A stretch of DNA of 64,000 nt from Macrotis lagotis (Eukaryota; Chordata; Mammalia; Peramelemorphia; Peramelidae), in NCBI RefSeq assembly GCF_037893015.1, contig NC_133666.1, positions 265,463,530 through 265,527,529 of the forward strand, read 5' to 3'. The stretch's first letter is position 1; each line of letters starts with the position of its first letter. Position numbers and translations under genes: made by a program. The notes beneath the pieces are model-generated. The model made no database searches. It was not told the DNA's origin and saw only the letters and a list, made by a program, of their open reading frames with translations. This document shows positions 1 to 10,994 of this stretch, in pieces.

Positions 1-75
1 AAAGTCACATCATCTTTTGGACCTCAGCTTTCTCTTGAGTAAAAGTGAGTGGATTAGATGGGTTTGATCCATAGA
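1..75 (+). repeat. MIR-type SINE, cut by the window edge
   Basis: The opening bases resemble the end of the tRNA-related part and the start of the core of a MIR-type SINE: 'aaagtcac', then a stretch like 'cctcagtttcctc', then 'tggattagatggg'. The 5' part lies outside the window. Old and diverged. Confidence 0.5.
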
Positions 76-557
76 GCTATCTTGGCCAAAGAAGAATGCT
101 CAGAGGAAATCTAGTCTAGAGCCTCAGGCTATGCTCTGGGGTTGAAGTTCAGAGTTCCAAGTAAGTCAGATAATAAAGATAATTGGAGGAGAGGTCAAGT
201 TTACAGAGCAGAGGTGAGCATTAAATAAGTTCACATGAGATATTAAGGTCTAGGTAAAAGTGGGTCTGAATGTACATAAGTATGGAAAAGAGTTCTATAT
301 ATGAGTCAAAGACCATCAATTATAAAACAGGTAAAAGGTAGCTCTTCATTAGAAGAAATTATTTCAACACTTGAAGCTTTCTGATCATCTTAAAAATAAT
401 TATTATGGAAAATACAGTGAATTAATAATTTATTTTCAAGGTATTTTGAAAGTTATTGTAAGACCAATTACTTCTTTCCTATCATATTCCCTCCAATGGA
501 GTAAAAAAGTGAGAACTTCATCTCCAAAAGGTTGTTATTAAAAATGATACCCTTGAT

Positions 558-560
<3 letters not shown>

Positions 561-604
<44 letters not shown>
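561..604. repeat. (CA)n microsatellite
   Basis: About 21 uninterrupted CA dinucleotides. Confidence 0.97.
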
Positions 605-606
<2 letters not shown>

Positions 607-944
607 CCTTGTCTCCTATCTCAGTTGACTTTTTCATATTTACGGAAATGCTCTTCTTTTCTTCTGCCACATTGGATCCTTAAGCATAAACTTTAATGTG
701 AAGCTCACTGCTAGTCCCTAATTCCCCAAATTACTTTGCATTTGTTCTATATGCACTTATACATGTAGATGTGTCCCCTTGTAGGGTGTGGCAGTCAATA
801 TTTATTAATATATGTGCTTAATATACATAATACAATGTTATTAATTTGCACATTGCATTACATTATATCAATTGTATTGTCATAATAGACTATTTCAAAA
901 TATATTCTATTAGAATGTTAATATTATAGAATATCATATATATT

Positions 945-1022
945 ACTGCAAGTATATATACACATACACATTTACATTCATACATACAAAGACACATACA
1001 TACACATATACACACACACACA
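945..1022. repeat. TA/CA-rich low-complexity tract
   Basis: Alternating purine-pyrimidine sequence mixing 'tata', 'cata' and 'cacaca' units; an imperfect microsatellite. Confidence 0.8.
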
Positions 1023-1174
1023 TATTCTTGTAAAAAGTTGTTAACTGATAAAATGCATATGCTTCTCAAATTGACACAAATTACTTTGTTGTATTGATCC
1101 TTGTTATTGATTCCCAGTTGATCCTTGGAAGATGGGTAGAACTATATAATTTAAAAACTAGAAGAAAGGGACAT

Positions 1175-1300
1175 TGGGTATTATTATCTATTTTAGAGAT
1201 ATGCAAGCTGAGGTCTCAAGAGGTTAATTGATTTGTTCAGCTCCAGAATAAACCTTGACTACAAGTTCAGTGTTCCTACTGTCTATCATTTTATAAACTT
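1175..1300 (-). repeat. MIR-type SINE fragment, antisense
   Basis: It reads like an inverted MIR core: 'gctgaggtctcaagaggtta', then a degraded 'gacttgttcag', then the inverted 'gaactcaggt' region. Confidence 0.5.
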
Positions 1301-2010
1301 TCTCTAAAGGTATGAGATACAGGTTAGTTAAGTTTCACTATGGGAAAAGAGTTTAGTAAAATAATAGAGGATAAATAAATGGAGACAGAAAGGCAAGACC
1401 TAAGTTTGGCAACTGGTTGGGGAAAATAATGTGGCTAGGTGGGGATGAAGTGAAGACAAGTTTACTTAGAGATTCTATGTCTCTGTCTCTGTTTCTGCCT
1501 GTCTGTCTCTGACTCTGTTCTATCTGATTGTCTCTCTGTCTCTGTGTCTCTCTCCTCTTTTGTTTGAAAATAAGAAATGACTTTCACAGTTATCTGTTAT
1601 AAAGAACAGAATGGAATATTTTTCACATTTCTTTTTAGTGTTTACACAACAAAGAATATTAAGTTCACTAAATTTCATACTAATTCAAATCAATTGATCC
1701 CTAAAGTACTTTGGTAATAGTGACCCAATGCTAGAGCTCTCACTACATTTTGTAGAGTGAGGATTGTTGAATTTTTAACATCTTTTTTTTCCCACCAAAG
1801 ATAGAGATTCTAGGAACAAAGGGCAAGAAATCATATTTTTCCTTGGGGAATATGATTTTTTAAAAGACAGAAAAGAAATAAAAATAATTATTATTTTATT
1901 AATAATTATTATTTTTTCTCCCAAGCACAGTCAAGAAAATTTCTCAAAGCAAGATTTTTTTTGATGGGTTGACCAGTTTTCTCCTTGGATCTACAAGTTT
2001 AATATGAGGG
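1301..2010. other. Stretch without recognised gene
   Basis: No gene or clear interspersed repeat. It contains a pyrimidine-rich TCTG/TCTC tract at about 1470-1557 and an A+T-rich near-palindrome (about 1877-1912). Confidence 0.55.
1470..1557. repeat. TCTG/TCTC-rich simple repeat
   Basis: Degenerate tandem 'tctctg', 'tctgtc' and 'tctctc' units on the plus strand. Confidence 0.85.
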
Positions 2011-2014
2011 AATG

Positions 2015-2170
2015 AGATCATCACTGGAGTAAGTAGAGGACAGAAGACCAGAGTTCTAGCCTCAGCCCTGTCTTAGGAGAAGTCATTTCACTTCTAGTAG
2101 TCTCAGTTTCTCTGTCTCTAAAATGGGTATATGGATTAAAGTTATTTCTAAATCTTCTATAGCCATAGAA
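2015..2170 (+). repeat. MIR-type SINE, sense
   Basis: Successive blocks match a MIR-type core: 'gaccagagttctagcctcag', 'ctgtcttaggagaagtcatt', 'ctcagtttctctgtctctaa' and 'aaatgggtatatggatta'. Confidence 0.7.
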
Positions 2171-2479
2171 TTTTTTGATTCTGTGACTCTACTGCTCCAT
2201 CAGAAAATGAGCATGCCTTTAATGAACATAGCCACACAGTTGTTGTTCTATTATGTTTACAGTCAAAAAAGAAAGCAAATATCTCAAGAATCATAAAACA
2301 ACCCCCTTTCTTCTCCCTCTGACTTTGATCCCTGCAAGTTAAAACAGAATTCTAATGTTTTTATTTCTTCATTGCATGACTTGATAAAACAAACAAAAAA
2401 CTCTTTGTTCATGAAATTATTGTCCATATAAATGTGATAACAAATATAATAATACTTCATGTTTATGTAACATTTTTGC

Positions 2480-2650
2480 ATTGTTAAAGTTCTATCATAT
2501 GTCATTTCAATTTATTCTCATTACAATGCTGGCAATTATTAATTTCTCCATCAGACAGAAGAGGAAATAGAGGGACAATAGTTTTAATAATTTGGTTAAA
2601 GATACACAAATATTTGATGATAGAATTACTTAAAAGTCTAATTTGCTTTA
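2480..2650 (-). repeat. MIR/THER1-type SINE, antisense
   Basis: Inverted order of a CORE-SINE with L2-like tail: a degraded 'tcctcacaacaaccctg' block, 'tctccatcagacagaagagg', then a decayed 'ggttaagtgacttg' block. Confidence 0.6.
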
Positions 2651-3675
2651 CTCCTAACCCAGAGTTTAATCCCACCAGACCCCACCCCACTTCATATATA
2701 CACATCACATCCTACCCCACAGAAAGAATTTATTATTTGGTATCATTCCAGATGGTTGATTTCCAAAAGACATATGTATATTTGAATGAAATTTTTTAAA
2801 CTTTCTATCTGTATGTTGAATATCTTTTAAAATTGGTCTTGCTATGAGATCTCAAATCTACATAGGTATACACATTGTGCCTGGTCAAAAAGAAATTATG
2901 TTTTTCCCATCCAGATGCTGGAAGGGAAACACTTGCCAGGGGAAAAATAAAACCTTTGCTCAGTCATTTTGGTTGAATCACTGCAATTATTCTGGAGAGT
3001 ATGCAGGGGTAATTTCATTAGGACAATGTGGTTAGACTATATTTTAAGGACTCAAATACTCATTTCAAAATATAAACCTGATGTTTTGAAAGATGCATTA
3101 AAATATGTATCTCTTTAAAAAGACTCATGAGAACAGCCATGGGAATAGAAATGGAGAAAATAAGTAGAATCAGGAGAACAATATAAAAAATGGTTACAAT
3201 AATATAAATGAAAACAACAATGAAATGTAGCTAAACTGTGATCAATTATAATAACCAATTTTGACCTCAAAGGACAGATGGTGAAATATACTTCACTCTG
3301 CTCACTAGAAGATATGGGGCTCTGGATATTAAATGTTGCATACATTGTTAAGTTAAATTGGTTGGTTTTACTCAATTTGTTCTTGGTAAACTACGATGTG
3401 GGACTTGATGAAATGTTAATTTTCATTAAGAGAAAGTAATGTAAAAATAAATGGGATCAATAAAACAATAGATTATAATAATAAATAGCTAAAATTGCAA
3501 TTAGAAATTCAGATACAGGAGACACAACACAGTACACAATACAGTACACTGATGAATTGAGCACTTCACTTAGAAGATATACTTAATGAAATAATAAAGA
3601 TATTAATCATATGGCTAAATAGATTGATTTTATGCACATATATGTACATATAATATATAATTATATAGAAGTATA
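2651..3675. other. Stretch without recognised gene
   Basis: A+T-rich, with several short ORFs (60-90 codons) that show no family resemblance. Nothing I can name. Confidence 0.5.
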
Positions 3676-3678
3676 TGG

Positions 3679-3958
3679 GCAACTAGGTTGCATAGTAGAT
3701 GAAGTGCTAAATTTGAAGTCAGGAAGAACTTTGTTCAAATGCAGTCTCAGACACCTACTAGTTGTGTGACCCTGGGCAAGTCTCAGACACCTACTAGTTG
3801 TGTGACCCTGGGCAAGTCACTTTACCTTGTTTGTCTCAGTTTTCTTATCTGTAAAATGAACTGGAAAAGGAAATTGTAAACCACTTCAGGCTTTTTTTTT
3901 AACAAGAAAATCTCAAATGGGGTCACAGTCGAACATGACTGAAAATGATTAAACAATT
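3679..3958 (+). repeat. MAR1/WALLSI-type tRNA SINE with internal duplication
   Basis: A nearly complete marsupial tRNA-type SINE. Head: 'gggcaactaggttgcatag'. Core: 'gtgtgaccctgggcaagtca', then 'cttatctgtaaaatgaactg'. Tail: 'aatggggtcacag', then 'gaacatgactgaaaatga'. A 36-bp stretch of the core is duplicated exactly in tandem (3745-3780 and 3781-3816). The family name is from memory; the class is clear. Confidence 0.85.
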
Positions 3959-4029
3959 ACAAATATATGGATGTATATATTTATATATATATAAATATGT
4001 ATACATATTTTACATATAATTTTTCCTTC

Positions 4030-4205
4030 TATTATGTCATTTTAGTCTCACAATAATCCTATGTTAGGTACTATTCCTATCCTCATTTTAGATGAAGAAA
4101 TTGAGTTTCACAGAAGTCAAATCTAGGATCACACAGCTATCTAGTATCTAAACTAGATTTTAAACCAATTCTTCCTTTCTTCAATACCAGAAGTTTAGCC
4201 TGTAA
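4030..4205 (-). repeat. MIR-type SINE, antisense
   Basis: Ordered inverted blocks: 'cacaataatcctatgttagg', 'cctcattttagatgaagaaa', 'ggatcacacagct', then a degraded inverted tRNA-like head. Confidence 0.7.
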
Positions 4206-4435
4206 ATCACGTTGCTTCATGTTATAAAAGTAAGAAGGAGATTAATGAAGAACCCATTACACTGTGAAATGTATCAAAAGATTTTTTTGCACAGAACTGT
4301 GTTTAGATTTATTTGCATCCCTGATAACAGCCTGGTGTTCTCATAACCATAAGATACCCTAGTAGTTCTGGGAAGGAAAAAAAAACCTGAAAAAGTTCCT
4401 ATGTGAATTACTGACTATTCCTTTAGTATTCTAGT

Positions 4436-4787
4436 CAATTAAAATCATTTTTAAATACCTATTATGTACAGGCATTGTACTGAGAACTGGGAACAGGGAA
4501 AAAAAACACAAAAAACAGCCCCTTGCCCTCAAGGAATTTAAAATCTCAAGAGGAAAAGAAGGAGCAAGAAGATCTATAGGCAAAAGTTATGTACAAGATA
4601 GATAAGAAATAATAAGAGGAGGGCAATGGAATTAAGAGGGCTTAGGAAAAGTTTTTTGTAGATAATGAAATTTGAGTTGGGACTTAAAATCATTCCAGCT
4701 ATGGGACCAGTCAGAAAATGTCCAGAATCAAGAGATGGAATATCAAGGAGACCAGTGTCATTGGATCAAAAAGTATATGGCAGGTGA
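4436..4787 (-). mobile_element. L2/CR1-clade LINE, antisense, 3' part (split by an L1)
   Basis: Seen on the plus strand as the reverse complement of an L2-type 3' end: a decayed 'tgtgctaagcactggggata', 'cttgccctcaaggaatttaa', and downstream blocks that align in order with a second copy near 14.85 kb. Continuity with the sequence from 5237 shows that one LINE was interrupted by the L1 tail at 4788-5236. Confidence 0.75.
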
Positions 4788-5236
4788 ACTGATGCTGAGT
4801 GAGATAAGCAGAACCAGAAGAACATTGTACACTTTTACAGGAACATGGGGATGATGATCAACCTTAATGGATTTGCTCATTTCATCAGTGCAACAATCAG
4901 GGACAATTTGGGAGTATCTATGAAGGAGAATACCATCAGTAACCAGAGAAAGAATTATGGAGTTTGAACAAAGATCAAAGACTATTATTTTTAAGTAAAA
5001 AATATCTTATTATTTAATTTTGCTATCTCTTATACTTTATTTTTTTTCCTTAAGGATATTTCTCTCTCATTACATTCAACTTAGATCAATGTATACCATG
5101 GAAACAATGTAAAGACTAATAGACTGCCTTCTGTGGAGGGTAGGGGGAGGGAAGCTAGATTGGGGGGGAATTGTAAAATTCAAAATAAATAGACAAACAA
5201 ACAAACAAACAAATAAATAAGGGTTTTTTTTTAACA
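4788..5236 (+). mobile_element. 5'-truncated L1, end of ORF2 plus 3'UTR
   Basis: It matches, block by block, the end of the L1 at 29.3-30.5 kb: 'ctgatgctgagtgagataag', 'ttgctcatttcatcag', 'aggatatttctctctcatta' and the G-rich segment before an A-rich tail of aaac/aaat units. The near-repeat tatatggcaggtga (4774-4787) and tatatgacaggaag (5237-5250) is a diverged 14-bp target-site duplication. The L1 lies inside an antisense L2-type LINE, so it is the younger of the two. Confidence 0.88.
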
Positions 5237-6510
5237 TATATGACAGGAAGTAAATATAAGAAGCCTGGAAAAGTTGAGGGGATAAATTATAAAAGGTTTT
5301 GAACATTAAATAGAGGTTTTTTATTTGATGCCAGAGGTGATAGGAGATCATTGGAATTTACTGAGTGAGGGAATGATGTAGTCATGCCTGCATTTTAGAC
5401 AAATCACATTAGTGTCTGAGAAATTTGATATAGGCATAGACTCAGCAGAAGACTAAATAGTTCAGGTCTGGAGGTGCTAAGTCCCTGCACCAGATTAGTG
5501 GCAATGTCAAGGAAGAGAAAGGGGCATATTCCAGAGGTACTGATAAGTGGGGAAGATATAGTGAGGAGTCCAGTATGACTCCAAGGTTGCAAGCCTGCAA
5601 GATTAGAAAGAAGGTGTTAACCTCCACAATAAAAGGAAAAGTAGGAAGAAGGCAGGGAGGTTTTTGGTAGAAAGATGATGACACATTGAGTATAATATGT
5701 CTATTGAACAACCAATTCAACATATGAAAGAATCAGTTGGAGGCACAAGACTGAAGGTCAGTAGAGAGGTTGGGGCAAGATAGGTGGGTTTCAAAATTGT
5801 CAGTATGGAGATGGCAACTGAATTAATGAGAACTGATGAAATCATCAAGTGAAGCAGTATAGAGGGAGAAGAAGAAAAGGGCCCAGGACAAAATCCTTGG
5901 GACACTTAAAGGTAAAGATCCAAATGAGAATCCAGCAAGGAAGACTAAAAAGGAGCAGTGTTGTAGATAGGAGAGGAACTAAGTGTCCCCAAAACCTAAA
6001 GAGCTGTGAAGAACAAGGAGGAGAGAGTATCAGTAGAGTCAAAGGGGACATAGAGAATGAGAATTGAAAAGTGCCATTGGGATTTGGCAAGTACAAGGTC
6101 ATTGAGAAATTTAGAGAAAGCAGTTTCACTTGAAAGAGAAGTTGAATTGTAAGAGGTTAGAAAGGAGTGAGCCATCATAGTTGGTCTTTTCAAAGAGTTT
6201 AGTTACAAAAGACAGAAGAGATATAGGATGATAGCAGGGATGAAAGGACTGAGGTTTTTTTTATTGTTGTTTTCAGGATAGGAGAGACACAAGAATATTT
6301 ATAGGAAGTAGGGAGAATAGACAGACAGGGAGAGAGTGGAGATGGCAGAAGAGGCAATCTGTTGAAGGCTATAGGGTATAATGGAATTATTTGATCAGGC
6401 ATATGGGTTAGCCTTGGTAGAGAGTTAGACTGCTTATCATGTGAGATGGGTGAAGGAGAAAAGATTGTCAGAAAGCACTTGGGAGATAGAAGAGACAAGG
6501 GAGCTCACAA
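5237..6510 (-). mobile_element. L2/CR1-clade LINE, antisense, reverse-transcriptase region
   Basis: Continuation of the antisense LINE from 4436. Blocks such as 'gaggtgataggagatcattg', 'cctgcaccagattagtggca', 'gactccaaggttgcaagcct' and 'gaaagcagtttcacttgaaa' follow the order of inverted L2-type ORF2 sequence that also appears at 15.3-16.05 kb. In the minus-strand sense this is the RT domain, but it is broken by many stops and shifts. Short minus-strand ORFs of 62-99 codons here are remnants, not genes. Confidence 0.72.
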
Positions 6511-7764
6511 TGAATTTACCTCACTGATTCCCATCTTCCTGTATCTTTAGTATTCTATCATTAGTTTCTATACTTACCAAAAAGTAAATATATGATGGGG
6601 AGTGGACCCTTGAGCCCTATTTAAGTTTCTCAGAATTCAGATAAATCCATGACAAACAAGCTTCTGTCTCTAGTAGAACAAGCCCAATTGATTGGTTAAT
6701 TTAGCTAGGATAGTGATTCAAACTCTTCACCCAACCTTTTTTCTTTTTTTCATTTTCTTAACAAACTACAATTATGAACAAATCTGAAAGTAGTTATAAG
6801 TGATACCTTACTTCCCTTATCAGTGACTCCCCTGAATCTACTCAGAATCAAGGAAAACTGATGAAACTTAATTGACATATGTTAGCTAGGGCATCTTACT
6901 TATGCAAAAAAAGGAAAAGCAATCTTTGAACATACCTCATATTGATCTGGTAGATTCAAAGATTTGCAAAATATCTACTATTTTCAGCTCTTATGTTTCT
7001 CCAATGGATGTTAAAATATTTATTAAATCTAATTTGATATAATATGGTTTATCTATAGGCTATTTTTCCCTTTCATAGCACTGATGCTTACTTAACCACA
7101 AAATCATTCTTTGGAGCAATATCTGCATTAAATTTAGGTATAAATAAGCAAAGGAAAAACTGATTACTTCCCCTACCAGCTTAAGGCAAAAAAAAATTCT
7201 ATTGACTGAGAAAAATAGCACTAGTAAAACAGCCCACTAAACTACCAGTACAAAACTCACTAATTCCATTGGGACTACTTACCCACTCCAATATCCAATG
7301 AGTTCACTGTGAGTCATGTTACACTAAAAACAAAATAAACACATTCGAAATGTATGCTTTGATGTTCTAACCACTTGCCTTTCATATAAATTCCTCATTA
7401 TCACATAAAGAGGCAACAACTCAAGTCGGAACATTTTTGTGGTATGTAACCACCAGGAATTCTATTTTTTCTGAAGATGATCTTTTCCACTCTCAGACAG
7501 AGGAAAAGTTTCATTCTGCAAAAATGCACAACTCTTTTCCTTATATCCCTTTCAATCTTGGATCCTTGGTGAAAAAGAAAAATATTTTCCTAGAGTTTTT
7601 GATATCTTTATAAGGTAAGGGAAAGAATAATGAATGAAATTCAAGAGATTAAAAATAACTTCAGTATTGAAACAGAACACAATCAAATCATGAAGAAATA
7701 AGTAAATGAATCATTGTATATACTCTCATTTCTTGTTTACTGCTATTGGGGGCTACTTACATAT
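6511..7764. other. Stretch without recognised gene
   Basis: A+T-rich, no ORF of interest, and no repeat I can name. Probably single-copy or very old repeat sequence. Confidence 0.5.
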
Positions 7765-8075
7765 AGTTGATTGATTCTTGCCCTTGTTATTGAAGAGGAC
7801 CAAAATGACATCAGTATGCTTGAGACAAATTGCAGTGTGTCCAACTATGGCTTATCAGAACAATATAAGTTTGGAATTCACTATCACAGATCAGGCACAA
7901 ATAGTCCATGTGAATACCTGGAGTGGGTACTCTAAACTTCCCTATGTCATATTTCCTTTGAGATGCTTCAATTCTGCCTCCCTCATAGAGCACAGCACCC
8001 TCACTGATGAGGGCACAACATGCTGAGCAGACCTGTGACAGTATCTCCCATGCTGCACAATCAATTCCAAAGTAC
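7765..8075 (-). mobile_element. RTE-type LINE 3' end, antisense
   Basis: On the plus strand it opens with 'ttgaagaggaccaaaatgac', the reverse complement of the RTE 3' terminus, and ends at 'cacaatcaattccaaagt'. That point is where the antisense RTE near 46.46 kb carries the same 'cacaatcaattccaaagt' block and continues inward. It therefore covers only the ORF end and 3'UTR. The same terminus occurs sense near 42.95 kb. Confidence 0.8.
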
Positions 8076-8115
8076 ATATACATATACATATACATATACA
8101 CATACATACAAGCAT
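8066..8115. repeat. (CATATA)n-type simple repeat
   Basis: Tandem 'acatat' units lie just inside the internal end of the RTE fragment. Confidence 0.85.
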
Positions 8116-8194
8116 ATACATATGTTTATGCCATGCCAAGTATTTCATTGATATAGGGAATTATTGATATAGAAATTCCCTCAATCAATACAAA

Positions 8195-8345
8195 ATGCCA
8201 TTTTCTGTACAACTTATAGAGTGAGGAAGTTATTTGTCCAAGATCATTCTTACAGTTTGTTCCAGAGACAGAACTTGAACCAAGATCTGCTTAATTCCAA
8301 AGTAGGCTCAGCAAGCACCCCACAACCTTGCATCACAGATTATTA
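8195..8345 (-). repeat. MIR-type SINE, antisense
   Basis: Inverted core with 'gaggaagttatttgtccaag', 'cagaacttgaaccaagatct' and a decayed inverted tRNA-like head. Confidence 0.62.
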
Positions 8346-8444
8346 AACTTATTTGTTATATGGCTCTTCTCCCCCATTTTTGTCTTTTTAAGTTGGGGAA
8401 GGAAATTTAAGGGGAGGAAAATAGGAACAGAGGTTGAGAAAGCC

Positions 8445-8520
8445 AGAGGTAGAGAGAGACAGAGACACAGAGAGAAATAGAGAGAGACAGAGAAAGACAG
8501 AAAGAAAGAGAATAAAGAGA
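8445..8520. repeat. GA/CAGA-rich purine tract
   Basis: Degenerate 'gagacagaga' units. It generates spurious ORFs on both strands. Confidence 0.85.
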
Positions 8521-8639
8521 AGTCATCTTCATTCAGGGCCAATGTATGTGAAACTCTACAATGTAGGGGATTCATTACCTCTTGAACCAGCATATTCATT
8601 TCTTATTAGTTCTGTTAGAAAGCATTCCTTAGGTTAGGC

Positions 8640-9010
8640 TGGAAGATACCTCACTCTCTTACTTCCTCTCACTATTTCAATTCTACCCTCTGATGTGGAT
8701 CTAGCAACAAGTGAAGGCTTCTTCTCCACTAGGTTACCTAGGGCAATGAGGCCCCTCCTACTTACTGTCCTTCAGAGTTGGCAGGAGCTACTCTTTCTGG
8801 ACACCCCAACATTGGTTCCTGCAAGAACCTCTTGGAGCTGGAGAAGGAAGAAGGTATTTCTATATTTCATCTTAAAAGGAAGAGAGGGAAAAAGAAAGGA
8901 AAAGCATGAAAATATGGACTTTTTCAAGGCAGAGCCAGTTTTATTCTTGAGATATTGACAGCTTCTTTTTTTCTTTTTCTGGTGGTGGTTGCTTTGACAT
9001 TTTGAGAATT
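8640..9010. other. Stretch without recognised gene
   Basis: An 87-codon plus-strand ORF (8695-8958) lies here, but its peptide resembles nothing I know and the context does not support an exon. Confidence 0.4.
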
Positions 9011-9014
9011 ATTT

Positions 9015-9150
9015 CAGGAGGCAGCATGGCATAAAAAGAAGCATTAGGTTTGTAGTAAGGAAGATTAATATTTCAATTTTTACCTCAGACAATCATTAGT
9101 TGGATAACTTGTCAAGTCAATTAACTTCTCTAAGTTGAAAGGGTTAGATT
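9015..9150 (+). repeat. MIR-type SINE, sense
   Basis: 'aggcagcatggcataaaaag', 'gtttgtagtaaggaag', a degraded 'gggcaagtcacttaac' block, then 'agggttagatt'. Diverged. Confidence 0.6.
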
Positions 9151-9154
9151 CAAT

Positions 9155-10660
9155 ATAATATTATAAATATACATACACACACATATATATGCATACAAAC
9201 ACATGCATATAAATGCATTTATGTAGTCTGGAAAAACATCTTCCTCACTTAATATCAATATCTCTCATTTTTTCTCTCTCTCATCATATTTGTTACCTCA
9301 AATTGGCTTGATTAAATGATACAGCATGTGATAGACACACAGAGTATTCTGTGACTCTCCCACTGACCGGGAATCTCTCCTGGATGGCAAGAGAGTATCA
9401 CAGGATTCCCATTCCTGGGGTTGCTTCCTCCTCTCCATGATGAATCAAGGCAGGAATTTGGGGGGAGAAATATGGAACACTAGATTTGATGACTCTATAA
9501 GAGCTTTTAAGAAGTTGATCCCTTTCACTTTTTGAATTTCCTTTGCTCTGCCAACTCTTCCTCATCTTTTCACTCCTGCTCATCAGAATAATCCTTGATA
9601 GTTTAGATTTATAAAAGGTTAATAGTATCCTATCTGGGTCACTGAGAAAGAACCTTCTTTCTTTTTTTGTTTGGTTTCTCTTCTGAAAGATTTCCTAGCT
9701 TATGAAGTCCAATGCAGAATTAAGTCTTCATGAATCCTAGTCACTGTCTTTACAAAATTATTGAAGTATATTTCTTCCTAGCTAATGGAAATCAATAATT
9801 CATGATGACCTGTTCATCTTTCCCTAAAGATATATTATAATGTACATTATATTTATTATAATTTATTACATATATTATAATAAAAACCTGCTATTCATTC
9901 AGGGCTTCAGTCATATCAGATTGGTATTTTTATTGAAGAATTGCATTATTTCACTTCTGAGATTTATATATTTGTGCATAACTCCTTTTTTCCTTCATAT
10001 TCATTTGATCTGATAATTCTTTTCTGGTAGTTGTTGAAGCTCTCAGACTTTAAAAATTCCACAGCAAAATCCAAGTAATTAACAAGTCTGACATTCTTCT
10101 GACTGCTCTCAATGATCCTGCCTAAGTTCCATTTTAACCTAGATATTGTAGTATCATCATAGAAAAAGAAAAAAATGCTTCAGGAGAAACACTACCTGGC
10201 CATACCTCATAGACCCCAATATGTGTCAGAGACAAGGCTGGTGTGTGACTCATAGGTAGCCTAGAAGAGGCTGCTTATCTGTGATAGCAGCAAATCCTGC
10301 TATAGAATTTGTTCCAAAGAATGCAGCTTGTTTGGCTTTATGTAACCCTCAGGTGAATTTACTATGTGAAGTAAAAATAGATAGTTCCTAGAGATTTAAA
10401 TAATATAGATCAAGAGAAATTATACAAAATACAAGGGGACTGGATAACATTATTCTATATTTCTCAATACTCAAGGCAACATTTAAAGAAAGGATTAAAA
10501 ATGACATAATACCCCTCAGGGGATTCCATGTCTTGCAATCAATAATTGACAATTAAAATTGGTTTGAGTTGCATGAATTCATAGTTTTGTATGTGAAAAT
10601 ATTATTATTGACAGGAAAAAAGGAAATCTAAATATCTAAAGTGCTTTAAAGTAAGCTATA
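9155..10660. other. Stretch without recognised gene
   Basis: Mostly A+T-rich sequence, with a TA/CA tract at about 9165-9215 and a repetitive TTATA tract at about 9827-9885. No coding or repeat call is supported. Confidence 0.5.
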
Positions 10661-10669
10661 TTAGCATTG

Positions 10670-10975
10670 AGGACAAGGGAGGAGTGATAATCTCACTGTC
10701 ATCTGTCTTGATCAGATTAGACCTAGAGTGTTCTGGTCAGTTTTAGATGATGCATTTTAAGGAGTTTTTGATATTAATAATATTTAAAGGATTTCTAAAG
10801 GACAGTGGCCAATGTTGAGGATGTGCCTCAGAATCATGTCACACCTTCATCATTTAAAAGAACTAGAAATATTTAACCTGAAGAAGAGAAGACTATGATG
10901 ATTACAACAGCTGTCTTTGACTATGAATAGCAATATCATGTAGAAGAGGGAAGATGGGAAGGGAAAAAGTTTTCA
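10670..10975 (+). mobile_element. CR1/L3-like LINE fragment, sense
   Basis: Ordered blocks resemble the 3' part of CR1-clade ORF2: 'gatcagattagacctagagt', 'ttctggtcagttttagatga', 'gaactagaaatatttaacct' and 'gaagaagagaagact'. Strongly decayed, with no open frame. The family is a judgement from remembered CR1/L3 sequence. Confidence 0.45.
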
Positions 10976-10994
10976 GATAATGTCTGTATAATGC

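Larger units (their letters stand above)
76..1170. other. Stretch without recognised gene
   Basis: A+T-rich DNA with no convincing ORF. It holds a CA repeat near 0.6 kb and a TA/CA-rich stretch near 0.95-1.02 kb. I recognise no LINE or SINE. Confidence 0.6.

Noticed and set aside
8434-8637. Arg/Glu-rich ORF resembling an RS-type protein
   Set aside because: Generated by the GA/CAGA purine tract.
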